The notes under the pieces were generated by a model that was not told the origin of the DNA, searched no databases, and worked only from the letters and a program-made list of their open reading frames with translations. Shown piece after piece: positions 1 to 11,046 of a stretch of 64,000 nucleotides of DNA. Each line of letters opens with the position of its first letter. Position 1 is the first letter of the stretch. A program made the position numbers and the translations under genes. Source of the DNA: Amaranthus tricolor (lineage: Eukaryota; Streptophyta; Magnoliopsida; Caryophyllales; Amaranthaceae); contig NC_080058.1 of assembly GCF_026212465.1 (NCBI RefSeq), positions 21,823,161 to 21,887,160 on the forward strand, in the 5' to 3' direction.

Positions 1-22
1 AACGCTTAGAAAAAACTAAATA
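1..22. repeat. Tail of a truncated d-class monomer
   Basis: The 22 bases before the first complete monomer match the end of a d-class monomer (AACGCTTAGAAAAA followed by a CTAAA run). The array therefore extends beyond the left edge of the window. Confidence 0.85.
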
Positions 23-3000
23 ACGCAACTTAGCACGTAATTTCAAGCATATGACTAATGTTTACCATTCTAACCATTTCAAAACAGTAAAATATACCAA
101 ATAGTGTTGTGTTCCACGTTTCCTGGCAAACGAACCAAGTTTCAACCACTTTTTGCAAGATAGTGCCTAAAACGCAGAAATAAAATCTAAAAAACGCAAC
201 TTAGCACCTAATTTTAAGATTATGACTAATGTTTTTAATTCTAACTATTTCAAAACAATAATTTATACCAAATAGTGTTATGTGCCAAGTTTCATGGCAA
301 ATAATCAAAGTTTCCACAACTTTTTGCGAGAAAGTACGCTAACACTTAAAAAAACGCTTTAAAAAACCTCAAAAATGCAACTTAGCACGGAATTTCAAGC
401 ATATGACTATTGTTTACAATTCTAACCATTTCAATAAGATAACATATACCAAATAGTGTTGATTCCACGTTGCCTGCAAACAAACCAAGTTTCAACCAAT
501 TTTTGCGAGAAAGTGCCCAAAACGTAGAAAATAATCTAAAAAACGCAACTTAGCATCGAATTTCAAGCCTATGACTATTGTTGTTAATTCTAACTATTTC
601 AAAACAATAATTTATACCAAATAATTTTAAAGTTTCGAGGCAAACAAACCATGTTTGAACCACTTTATGCTAGAAAGTGCCAAAAACGCTTAAAAAAATT
701 TCAAAAACACAACTGAGCACGTAATTTCAAGTATTGTTTTTTATTCTAACTATTTCAACTCAATACAATATAGCAAATAGTGTAGTGTGACAAGTTTCGT
801 TGCAAACAAATCAAGTTTCAACTACTTTTTGCAAGAATGTGCCGAAAACACTTTAAAAAAACCTCAAAAACGCAACTTACCACGTAATTTAAAGCCTATG
901 ACTATTGTTTTTTATTCTAACTATTTCAAAACAATAATTTATTGCAAATAGTGTTTTGTTCCAAGGTTCGTGGCAAAAAAACCATGTTTGAACCACTTTA
1001 TGCTAGAAAATGCCAAAAAGGTTTTAAAAAAAAATTCAAAAATACAACTTAGCACGTAATTTCAAGCATATGACTATTGTTTTTTATTCTAACAATTTAA
1101 ACCCAATGCAATATAGAAAATAGTGCAGTGTGCCAAGTTTCGTTGCAAACAAACCAACTTTCAACTACTTTTTGCAAGAATGTGTCGAAAACGATTTAAA
1201 AAACCACAAAAACGCAACTTAGCACGTAATTTCAAAAATTTGACTATTGATTAAGATTCTAACGATTTCAACACAATAACATATACCAATTAGTATTGTG
1301 TGCCCAGTTTCGTTGCAAACAAAGAAAGTTTCAACCGCTTTTGTCGAGCAAGTGCCCAAAACGCTTAGAAAAACCTAAAAAACGCAACTTAGCATGTAAT
1401 TTCAAGCATATGACTATTGTTTACAATTCTCATCATTTCAGCACAATAACATATACCAAATAGTGTTGTGTTCCATGTTTCCTGGCAAACAAACCAAGTT
1501 TCAAGCACTTTTTGTGAGAAAGTGCCTAAAACACAGAAAAAAAATCTAAAAAATGCAACTGAGAACCTAATTTATAGCTTATCACTATTGTTTATAATTC
1601 TAACTATTTGAAAACAATAATTTATACAAAATAGTGTTCTATGCCAAGTTTCGTGGCAAATAAAAAAAGTTTCAACCACTTTTTGCGAGAAAGTACGCTA
1701 ACACTGAAAAAAAAACGCTTAAAAAAACCTCAAAAACACAACTTAGCTCGTAATTTCAAGCATATCACTATTGTTTACAATTCTAACCAGTTCAACACAA
1801 TAACATATACCTAATAGTGCTGTGTTCCATGTTTCCTGGCAAACAAACCAAGTTTCAAAGAATTTTTGCGAGAAAGTGCCCAAACCGCAGAAAAAAATCT
1901 AAAAAATGCAACTTAGCATCTAATTTTAAGCGTATAACTTTTGTTTTTAATAATAACTACTTAAAAACAATAATTTATAAAAAAATAGTGTTGTGTACCA
2001 AGTTTTGTGGCAAACAAACCATGTTTGAACCACTTTATGCTAGAAAGTGCCAAAAACGTTTTAAAAAAATTTCAAAAACACAACTTAGCACGTAATTTCA
2101 AGCATATGACTAATGTTTTTGATTCTAACCATTTCAACACAATACAATATAGCCCAAGTTTTATGGCAAACAAACCAAGTTTCAACTACTTTTTGCACGA
2201 ATGTGACGAAAACGCTTTTAGAAACCTCACATACGCAACTTAGCACGTAATTTCAAGCATTTGAATGTTGATTACGATTCTAACGATTTAACACAATAAC
2301 ATATACCAATTAGTATTGTGTGCCAAGTTTCGTTGCAAATAAGGAAAGTTTCAACCGCTTTTGTCGAGAAAGTGCCCAAAACGCTTAGAAAAACCTCAAA
2401 AATGCAACTTAGCACGTAATTTCAAGAATATGACGATTGTTTACTATTCTAACGATTTCAACACAATAAAATATACCAAATAATGTTGTGTTCCACGCTT
2501 CCTGGCAAACAAAGCATGTTTCAACCAATTTTAGCGAGAAAGTGCCCAAAACGCAGAAAAAAATCTAAAAAACGCAACTTAGCATCAAATTTCAAGACTA
2601 TGACTATTTTTTTTAATTCTAACTATTTCAAAACAATAATTTATACAAAATAGTGTTGTTTTCCAAGTTTCTTGGCAAACAAACCATGTTTGAACCACTT
2701 TATGCTAGAAAGTGCAAAAAACGTTTAAAAAAAAATTTCAAAAACACAACTTAGCACGTAATTTCAAGCATATGACTATTATTTTTTGTTTTCACCATTT
2801 CAACCCAATACAATATAACAAATAGTGTAGTGTGCCAAGTTTCGTTGCAAACAAACCAAGTTTAAACTACTTTTTGCAAGAATGTGCCGAAAACGCTTTA
2901 AAAAACCTCAAAAACGCAACTTAGCACGTAATTTCAAGCATTTGACAGTTGATTTCAATTCTAAAGATTTCAACACAATAACATATACCAATTAGTATTG

Positions 3001-3084
3001 TGTGCCAAGTTTCGTTGCAAACAAAGAAAGTTTCAACAGCTTTTGTCGAGAAAGTGCCCAAAACGCTTAGAAAAACCTAAAAAA
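23..3084. repeat. 18-monomer HOR copy 1 (diverged)
   Basis: Eighteen monomers start at 23, 195, 376, 544, 708, 871, 1043, 1213, 1383, 1554, 1737, 1907, 2079, 2234, 2403, 2573, 2745 and 2915. Class order is a b' a b c b c d a b' a b c d a b c d. The third and fifth monomers (376 and 708) correspond to Mx and My and have no separate counterpart in the 16-mer. Monomer lengths are irregular (155 to 183 bp) and substitutions are scattered throughout. That degeneration is far greater than between copies after 6240 and suggests an old or flanking layer. Confidence 0.9.
2079..2233. repeat. Short 155-bp M11 monomer with 15-bp deletion
   Basis: Compared with other M11 monomers, this one lacks 15 bases (AAATAGTGTAGTGTG) after CAATATAGC at about 2153. 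It is the shortest monomer in the window and is confined to the diverged 18-mer copy. Confidence 0.85.
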
Positions 3085-3255
3085 CGCAACTTAGCACGTA
3101 ATTTCAAGCATATGACTATTGTTTACAATTCTAACCATTTCAAAACAATAACATATACCAAATAGTGTTGTGTTCCACGTTTCCTGGCAAACAAACCAAG
3201 TTTCAACCACTTTTTGCGAGAAAGTGCCTAAAACGCAGAAAAAAAATCTAAAAAA

Positions 3256-3438
3256 CGAAACTTAGTACCTAATTTCGAGATTATGACTAATGTTTTTAAT
3301 TCTAACTATTTCAAAACAATAATTTATACCAAATAATGGTATGTGCCAAGTTTCATGGCAAATAATCAAAGTCTCCACCACTTTTTTGAGAGAAACTACG
3401 CCAACACTTAAAAAAAACGCTTAAAAAAACCTCAAAAA
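3256..3438. repeat. 18-mer form of M2 (183-bp b' monomer)
   Basis: It begins like the 16-mer M2 (CACCTAATTT-type start, then GATTATGACTAATG) but ends like M8, with a TACGCCAACACTTAAAA segment that lengthens it to 183 bp. This makes the first half of the 18-mer start a b', just as M7-M8 do. The 16-mer M2 keeps only its front part. Confidence 0.8.
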
Positions 3439-3608
3439 CGCTACTTAGCACGGAATTTCAAGCATATGACTATTGTTTACAATTCTAACCATTTCAACAC
3501 AATAACATATACCAAATAGTGTTGTATTCTACGTTGCCTGGCAAACAAACCAAGTTTCAACCAATTTTTGCGAGAAAGTGCCCAAAATGCAGAAAATAAT
3601 CTAAAAAA
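3439..3608. repeat. Mx: a-class monomer absent from the 16-mer
   Basis: The centre is a-class (TTTACAATTCTAACCATTTC, then CATATACCAAATAGTGTTG). The end, AATTTTTGCGAGAAAGTGCCC, is closest to M9. Its counterpart in copy 1 is 376-543. In the 16-mer its rear part appears fused to the front of M2, so the monomer was lost by recombination inside M2/Mx. Confidence 0.8.
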
Positions 3609-3778
3609 CGCAACTTAGCATCTAATTCAAGCCTATGACTATTGTTGTTAATTCGAACTATTTCAAAACAATAATTTATACCAAATAATTTTGTGTGCAA
3701 AGTTTCGAGGCAAACAAACCATGTTTGAACCACTTTATGCTAGAAAGTGCCAAAAACGTTTTAAAAAATTTTCAAAAA

Positions 3779-4013
3779 CACAACTAAGCACGTAATTTCA
3801 AGCACATGACTATTGTTTTTTATTACCACCATTTCAACCCAATACAATATAGTAAATAGTGTAGTGTGACTATGACTATTTTTTTATTTTAACCATTTCA
3901 ACTCAATACAATATAGCAAATAGTGTAGAGCGACAAGTTTCGTTGCAAACAAATCAAGTTTCAACTACTTTTTGCAAGAAGGTGCCGAAAACGCTTTAAA
4001 AAAACCTCAAATA
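3779..4013. repeat. My: c-class monomer absent from the 16-mer, 235 bp
   Basis: It is a c-class monomer (CAATACAATATAG, GTGTAGTGTG, TTTTTGCAAGAAGGTGCCG). Its copy 1 counterpart (708-870) is 163 bp. Here it is 235 bp because of an internal 66-bp tandem duplication. In the 16-mer, M3 runs straight into M4 and carries the My-like end AAAAAAACCTC, consistent with loss of My. Confidence 0.8.
3805..3936. repeat. 66-bp tandem duplication inside a monomer
   Basis: Two units, roughly 3805-3870 and 3871-3936, each run from ATGACTATT through CAATACAATATAG to GTGTAG. They are offset by 66 bp and differ at several bases, for example TATTACCACC against TATTTTAACC. This sub-monomer repeat is seen only here. 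Confidence 0.85.
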
Positions 4014-6239
4014 CGCATCTTAGCACGTAATTTCAAGCCTATGACTACTGTTTTTAATTCTAACTATTTCAAACCAATAATTTATACAAAATAGTGTTGT
4101 GTGCCAAGGTTCGTGGTAAACAAACCATGTTTGAACCACTTTATGCTGGAAAGTGCCAAAAACGTTTTAAAAAAATTTCAAAAACACAGCTTAGCACGTA
4201 ATTTCAAGCATATGACTATTGTTTTTTATTCTAACCATTTAAACCTAATACAATATAATAAATAGTGTAGTGCGCCAAGTTTCGTTGCAAACAAACCAAG
4301 TTTCAACTACTTTTTGCAAGAATGTGGGGAAAACGCTTTAAAAAACCTCAAAAACGAAACTTAGCACGTAATTTCAAGCATTTGACAGTTGATTTCGATT
4401 CTAACGATTTCAACACAATAACATTTACCAATTAGTATTGTGTGCCAAGTTTCGTTGCAAACAAAGAAAGTTTCAACCGCTTTTGTCGAGCAAGTGCCCA
4501 AAACGCTTAGAAAAACCTAAAAAACGCAACTTAGCACGTAATTTCAAGCCTATGACTATTGTTGACAATTCTAACCATTTCAATACAATAATATATACCA
4601 AATAGTGTTGTGTTCCATGTTTCCTTGCAAACAAACCAAGTTTCAACAACTTTTTGCGAGAAAGTGCCTAAAACTCAGAAAAAAATCTAAAAAACGCAAC
4701 TTAACACCTAATTTATAGCTTATGACTATTGTTTTTAATTCTAACTATTTCAAAACAATAATTTATACCAAATAGTGTTCTATGCCAAGTTTCGTGGCAA
4801 ATAAAAAAAATTTCAACCACTTTTTGCGAGAAAGTACGCTAGCACTGAAAAAAAAAGCTTAAAAAAACCTCAAAAACACAACTTAGCACGTAATTTAAAG
4901 CATATCACTATAGTTTACAATTCTAACCATTTCAATACAATAACATATACCAAATAGTGTTGTGTTCCACGTTTCTTGGCAAACAAACCAAGTTTCAAAC
5001 AATTTTTGCGAGAAAGTGCCCAAACCGCAAAAAAAAAATCTAAAATACGCGACTTAGCATCTAATTTTAAGCGTATGACAATTTTTTTTTAATTCTATCT
5101 ATTTCAAAACAATAATTTATAAAAAATAGTGTTGTGTACCAAGTTTTGTGGCAAACAAACCATGTTTGAACCACTTTATGCTAGAAAGTGCCAAAAACGT
5201 TTTAAAAAAATTTCAAAAACACAACATAGCACGTAATTTCAAGCATATGACTATTTTTTTTGATTCTAACCATTTTAACACAATACAATATAGCAAATAG
5301 TGTAGTGTGCCAAGTTTCGTTGCAAACAAACCAAGTTTCTACTACTTTTTGCAAGAATGTGCCGAAAACGCTTTTAAAAACCTCACAAACGCAACTTAGC
5401 ACGTAATTTCAAAAACGTGACTATTGATTACGATTCTAACGATTTCAACACAATAACTTATACCAATTAGTATTGTGTGCCATGTTTCGTTGCAAATAAA
5501 GAAAGTTTCAGCCGCTTTTGTCGATAAAGTGCCCAATACGCTTAGAAAAACCTAAAAAACGCAACTTAGCACGTAATTTCAAGCATATGACTATTGTTTA
5601 CAATTCTAACCATTTCAACACAATAACATATACCAAATAATGTTGTGTTCCACGTTTCCTGGCAAACAAACCATGTTTCAACTATTTTTAGCGAGAAAGT
5701 GCCCAAAACGCCGAAAAAAAATCTAAAAAACGCAACTTAGCAACAAATTTCAAGCCTATGACTATTGTTTTTAATTCTAACTATTTCAAAACAATAATTT
5801 ATACAAAATAGTGTTGTGTGCCAAGTTTCGTAGCAAACAAACCATGTTTGAACCATTTATGCTAGATAGTGCAAAAAACGTTTAAAAAAAATTTCAAAAA
5901 CACAACTTAGCTCGTAGTTTCAAGCATATGACTATTGTTTATTGTTCCCACCACTTCAACCCAATACAATATAGCAAATAGTGTAGTGTGCCATGTTTCG
6001 TTGCAAACAAACCAAGTTTAAACTTTTTTTTGCAAGAATGTGCCGAAAACGCTTTAAAAACCCCAAAAACGCAACTTAGCACGTAATTTCAAGCATTTGA
6101 CAGTTGATTTTGATTCTAACGATTTCAACACAATAACATATACCAATTCGTATTGTGTGCCCAGTTTCGTTGCAAACAAAGAATGTTTCAACCACTTTTG
6201 TCGCGAAAGTTCCCAAAACGCTTAAGAAAACCTAAAAAA

Positions 6240-8301
6240 CGCAACTTAGCACGTAATTTCAAGCATATGACTATTGTTTACAATTCTAACCATTTCCAAA
6301 CAATAACATATACCAAATAGTGTTGTGTTCCACGTTTCCTGGCAAACAAACCAAGTTTCAACCACTTTTTGCGAGAAAGTGCCTAAAACGCAGAAAAAAA
6401 AATCTAAAAAACGCAACTTAGCACCTAATTTCAAGATTATGACTGATGTTATTAATTATAACTATTTCAAAACAATAATTTATACCAAATAGTGTTATGT
6501 GCCAAGTTTCATGGCAAATAATCAAATGTTTCACCCACTTTTTGCGAGAAAGTGCTTAAAACGCAGAAAAAAAAATCTAAAAAACGCAACTTAGCATCTA
6601 ATTTCAAGCCTATGACTATTGTTGTTAATTCTAACTATTTCAAAACAATAATTTATACCAAATAATTTTGTGTGCAAAGTTTCGAAGCAAACAAACCATG
6701 TTTGTACCAGTTTATGCTAGAAAGTGCCAAAACCGTTTAAAAAAACCTCAAAAACGCAACTTAGCACGTATTTTCAAGCCTATGACTATTGTTTTTAATT
6801 CTAACTATTTCAAAACAATAATTTATACAAAATAGTGTTGTGTGCCAAGGTTCGTGGTAAACAAACCATGTTTGAACCACTTTATGCTGGAAAGTGCCAA
6901 AAACGTTTTAAAAAAATTTCAAAAACACAGCTTAGCACGTAATTTCAAGCATATGACTATTGTTTTTTATTCTAACCATTTAAACCTAATACAATATAAC
7001 AAATAGTGTAGTGCGCCAAGTTTCGTTGCAAACAAACCAAGTTTCAACTACTTTTTGCAAGAATGTGGGGAAAACGCTTTAAAAAACCTCAAAAACGCAA
7101 CTTAGCACGTAATTTCAAGCATTTGACAGTTGATTTCGATTCTAACGATTTCAACACAATAACATTTACCAATTAGTATTTTGTGCCAAGTTTCGTTGCA
7201 AACAAAGAAAGTTTCAACCGCTTTTGTCGAGCAAGTGCCCAAAACGCTTAGAAAAACCTAAAAAACGCAACTTAGCACGTAATTTCAAGCCTATGACTAT
7301 TGTTTACAATTCTAACCATTTCAATACAATAATATATACCAAATAGTGTTGTGTTCCATGTTTCCTTGCAAACAAACCAAGTTTCAACAACTTTTTGCGA
7401 GAAAGTGCCTAAAACACAGAAAAAAAATCTAAAAAACGCAACTTAACACCTAATTTATAGCTTATGACTATTGTTTTTAATTCTAACTATTTCAAAACAA
7501 TAATTTATACCAAATAGTGTTCTATGCCAAGTTTCGTGGCAAATAAAAAAAGTTTCAACCACTTTTTGCGAGAAAGTACGCTAGCACTGAAAAAAAAAGC
7601 TTAAAAAAACCTCAAAAACACAACTTAGCACGTAATTTAAAGCATATCACTATAGTTTACAATTCTAACCATTTCAATACAATAACATATACCAAATAGT
7701 GTTGTGTTCCACGTTTCTTGGCAAACAAACCAAGTTTCAAACAATTTTTGCGAGAAAGTGCCCAAACCGCAAAAAAAAAAATCTAAAATACGCGACTTAG
7801 CATCTAATTTTAAGCGTATGACAATTTTTTTTTAATTCTATCTAATTCAAAACAATAATTTATAAAAAATAGTGTTGTGTGCCAAGTTTCGTAGCAAACA
7901 AACCATGTTTGAACCACTTTATGCTAGATAGTGCAAAAAACGTTTAAAAAAAATTTCAAAAACACAACTTAGCTCGTAGTTTCAAGCATATGACTATTGT
8001 TTTTTGTTCCCACCATTTCAACCCAATACAATATACCAAATAGTGTAGTGTGCCATGTTTCGTTGCAAACAAACCAAGTTTAAACTTTTTTTTGCAAGAA
8101 TGTGCCGAAAACGCTTTAAAAACCCCAAAAACGCAACTTAGCACGTAATTTCAAGCATTTGACAGTTGATTTTGATTCTAACGATTTCAACACAATAACA
8201 TATACCAATTAGTATTGTGTGCCCAGTTTCGTTGCAAACAAAGAATGTTTCAACCGCTTTTGTCGCGAAAGTTCCCAAAACGCTTAAGAAAACCTAAAAA
8301 A
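6240..8301. repeat. HOR copy, 12-mer: M1-M9, M10/M14 hybrid, M15, M16
   Basis: It spans 2,062 bp, four monomers short of the full HOR. The monomer at 7791-7962 starts as M10 (CGCGACTTAGCATC, GTATGACAAT) and ends as M14 (GTTTCGTAGCAAAC). M1 has A-type bases. From the second half of M2 (ATCAAATGTTTC) through M4 it carries B-type bases. Confidence 0.92.
7791..7962. repeat. M10/M14 hybrid monomer
   Basis: The last M10-specific base is near 7865 (ATAAAAAA, where M14 has ATACAAAA). The first M14-specific base is near 7881 (GTGTGCC, where M10 has GTGTACC). The exchange lies in the identical bases between. M11, M12, M13 and one monomer-equivalent are removed, one a-b-c-d period. Confidence 0.88.
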
Positions 8302-11046
8302 CGCAACTTAGCACGTAATTTCAAGCATATGACTATTGTTTACAATTCTAACCATTTCCAAACAATAACATATACCAAATAGTGTTGTGTTCCACGTTTC
8401 CTGGCAAACAAACCAAGTTTCAACCACTTTTTGCGAGAAAGTGCCTAAAACGCAGAAAAAAAAAATCTAAAAAACGCAACTTAGCACCTAATTTCAAGAT
8501 TATGACTGATGTTTTTAATTATAACTATTTCAAAACAATAATTTATACCAAATAGTGTTATGTGCCAAGTTTCATGGCAAATAATCAAAGTTTCAACCAC
8601 TTTTTGCGAGAAAGTGCCTAAAACACAGAAAAAAAAAATCTAAAAAACGCAACTTAGCATCTAATTTCAAGCCTATGACTATTGTTGTTATTTCTAACTA
8701 TTTCAAAACAATAATTTATACCAAATAATTTTGTGTGCAATGTTTCGAGGCAAACAAACCATGTTTGTACCACTTTATGCTAGAAAGTGCCAAAAACGTT
8801 TAAAAAAACCTCAAAAACGCAACTTAGCACGTATTTTCAAGCGTATGACTATTGTTTTTAATTCTAACTAATTCAAAACAATAATTTATACAAAATAGTG
8901 TTGTGTGCCAAGGTTCGTGGTAAACAAACCATGTTTGAACCACTTTATGCTGGAAAGTGCCAAAAACGTTTTAAAAAAATTTCAAAAACACAGCTTAGCA
9001 CGTAATTTCAAGCATATGACTATTGTTTTTTATTCTAACCATTTAAACCTAATACAATATAATAAATAGTGTAGTGCGCCAAGTTTCGTTGCAAACAAAC
9101 CAAGTTTCAACTACTTTTTGCAAGAATGTGGGGAAAACGCTTTAAAAAACCTCAAAAACGAAACTTAGCACGTAATTTCAAGCATTTGACAGTTGATTTC
9201 GATTCTAACGATTTCAACACAATAACATTTACCAATTAGTATTGTGTGCCAAGTTTCGTTGCAAACAAAGAAAGTTTCAACCGCTTTTGTCGAGCAAGTG
9301 CCCAAAACGCTTAGAAAAACCTAAAAAACGCAACTTAGCACGTAATTTCAAGCCTATGACTATTGTTGACAATTCTAACCATTTCAATACAATAATATAT
9401 ACCAAATAGTGTTGTGTTCCATGTTTCCTTGCAAACAAACCAAGTTTCAACAACTTTTTGCGAGAAAGTGCCTAAAACTCAGAAAAAAATCTAAAAAACG
9501 CAACTTAACACCTAATTTATAGCTTATGACTATTGTTTTTAATTCTAACTATTTCAAAACAATAATTTATACCGAATAGTGTTCTATGCCAAGTTTCGTG
9601 GCAAATAAAAAAAGTTTCAACCACTTTTTGCGAGAAAGTACGCTAGCACTGAAAAAAAAACGCTTAAAAAAACCTCAAAAACACAACTTAGCACGTAATT
9701 TAAAGCATATCACTATAGTTTACAATTCTAACCATTTCAATACAATAACATATACCAAATAGTGTTGTGTTCCACGTTTCTTGGCAAACAAACCAAGTTT
9801 CAAACAATTTTTGCGAGAAAGTGCCCAAACCGCAAAAAAAAAAATCTAAAATACGCGACTTAGCATCTAATTTTAAGCGTATGACAATTTTTTTTTAATT
9901 CTATCTATTTCAAAACAATAATTTATAAAAAATAGTGTTGTGTACCAAGTTTTGTGGCAAACAAACCATGTTTGAACCACTTTATGCTAGAAAGTGCCAA
10001 AAACGTTTTAAAAAAATTTCAAAAACACAACATAGCACGTAATTTCAAGCATATGACTATTGTTTTTGATTCTAACCATTTTAATACAATACAATATAGC
10101 AAATAGTGTAGTGTGCCAAGTTTCGTTGCAAACAAATCAAGTTTCTACTACTTTTTGCAAGAATGTGCCGAAAACGCTTTTAAAAACCTCACAAACGCAA
10201 CTTAGCACGTAATTTCAAAAACGTGACTATTGATTACGATTCTAACGATTTCAACACAATAACTTATACCAATTAGTATTGTGTGCCATGTTTCGTTGCA
10301 AATAAAGAAAGTTTCAGCCGCTTTTGTCGAGAAAGTGCCCAATACGCTTAGAAAAACCTAAAAAACGCAACTTAGCACGTAATTTCAAGCATATGACTAT
10401 TGTTTACAATTCTAACCATTTCAACACAATAACATATACCAAATAATGTTGTGTTCCACGTTTCCTGGCAAACAAACCATGTTTCAACTATTTTTAGCGA
10501 GAAAGTGCCCAAAACGCCGAAAAAAAATCTAAAAAACGCAACTTAGCATCAAATTTCAAGCCTATGACTATTGTTTTTAATTCTAACTATTTCAAAACAA
10601 TAATTTATACAAAATAGTGTTGTGTGCCAAGTTTCGTAGCAAACAAACCATGTTTGAACCACTTTATGCTAGATAGTGCAAAAAACGTTTAAAAAAAATT
10701 TCAAAAACACAACTTAGCTCGTAGTTTCAAGCATATGACTATTGTTTATTGTTCCCACCATTTCAACCCAATACAATATAGCAAATAGTGTAGTGTGCCA
10801 TGTTTCGTTGCAAACAAACCAAGTTTAAACTTTTTTTTGCAAGAATGTGCCGAAAACGCTTTAAAAACCCCAAAAACGCAACTTAGCACGTAATTTCAAG
10901 CATTTGACAGTTGATTTTGATTCTAACGATTTCAACACAATAACATATACCAATTCGTATTGTGTGCCCAGTTTCGTTGCAAACAAAGAATGCTTCAACC
11001 ACTTTTGTCGCGAAAGTTCCCAAAACGCTTAAGAAAACCTAAAAAA
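8302..11046. repeat. 16-mer HOR copy, 2,745 bp, A haplotype
   Basis: All 16 monomers are present. The M1-M4 markers are A-type: CATTTCCAAAC in M1, GACTGATG in M2, GTTATTTC and CGAGGC in M3, CAAGCGTATG in M4. M7 has TTGTTGAC and M11 starts CACAACATAG. M16 has the AAAGAATG form. Confidence 0.92.

Larger units (their letters stand above)
3085..6239. repeat. 18-monomer HOR copy 2
   Basis: Monomers start at 3085, 3256, 3439, 3609, 3779, 4014, 4185, 4355, 4525, 4695, 4877, 5048, 5220, 5390, 5560, 5731, 5901 and 6070. The order matches 18-mer copy 1. The first five (3085-4013) are diverged and include Mx and My. The remaining thirteen (M4-M16, 4014-6239) are close to the same monomers in the homogenised 16-mers. 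This copy is thus the transition between the two layers. Confidence 0.9.

Noticed and set aside
1817..2243. Two overlapping + strand frames of 92 and 78 codons
   Set aside because: They lie in the diverged 18-mer, read through monomers M9-M11 in different frames, and have no homologous frame in other copies.
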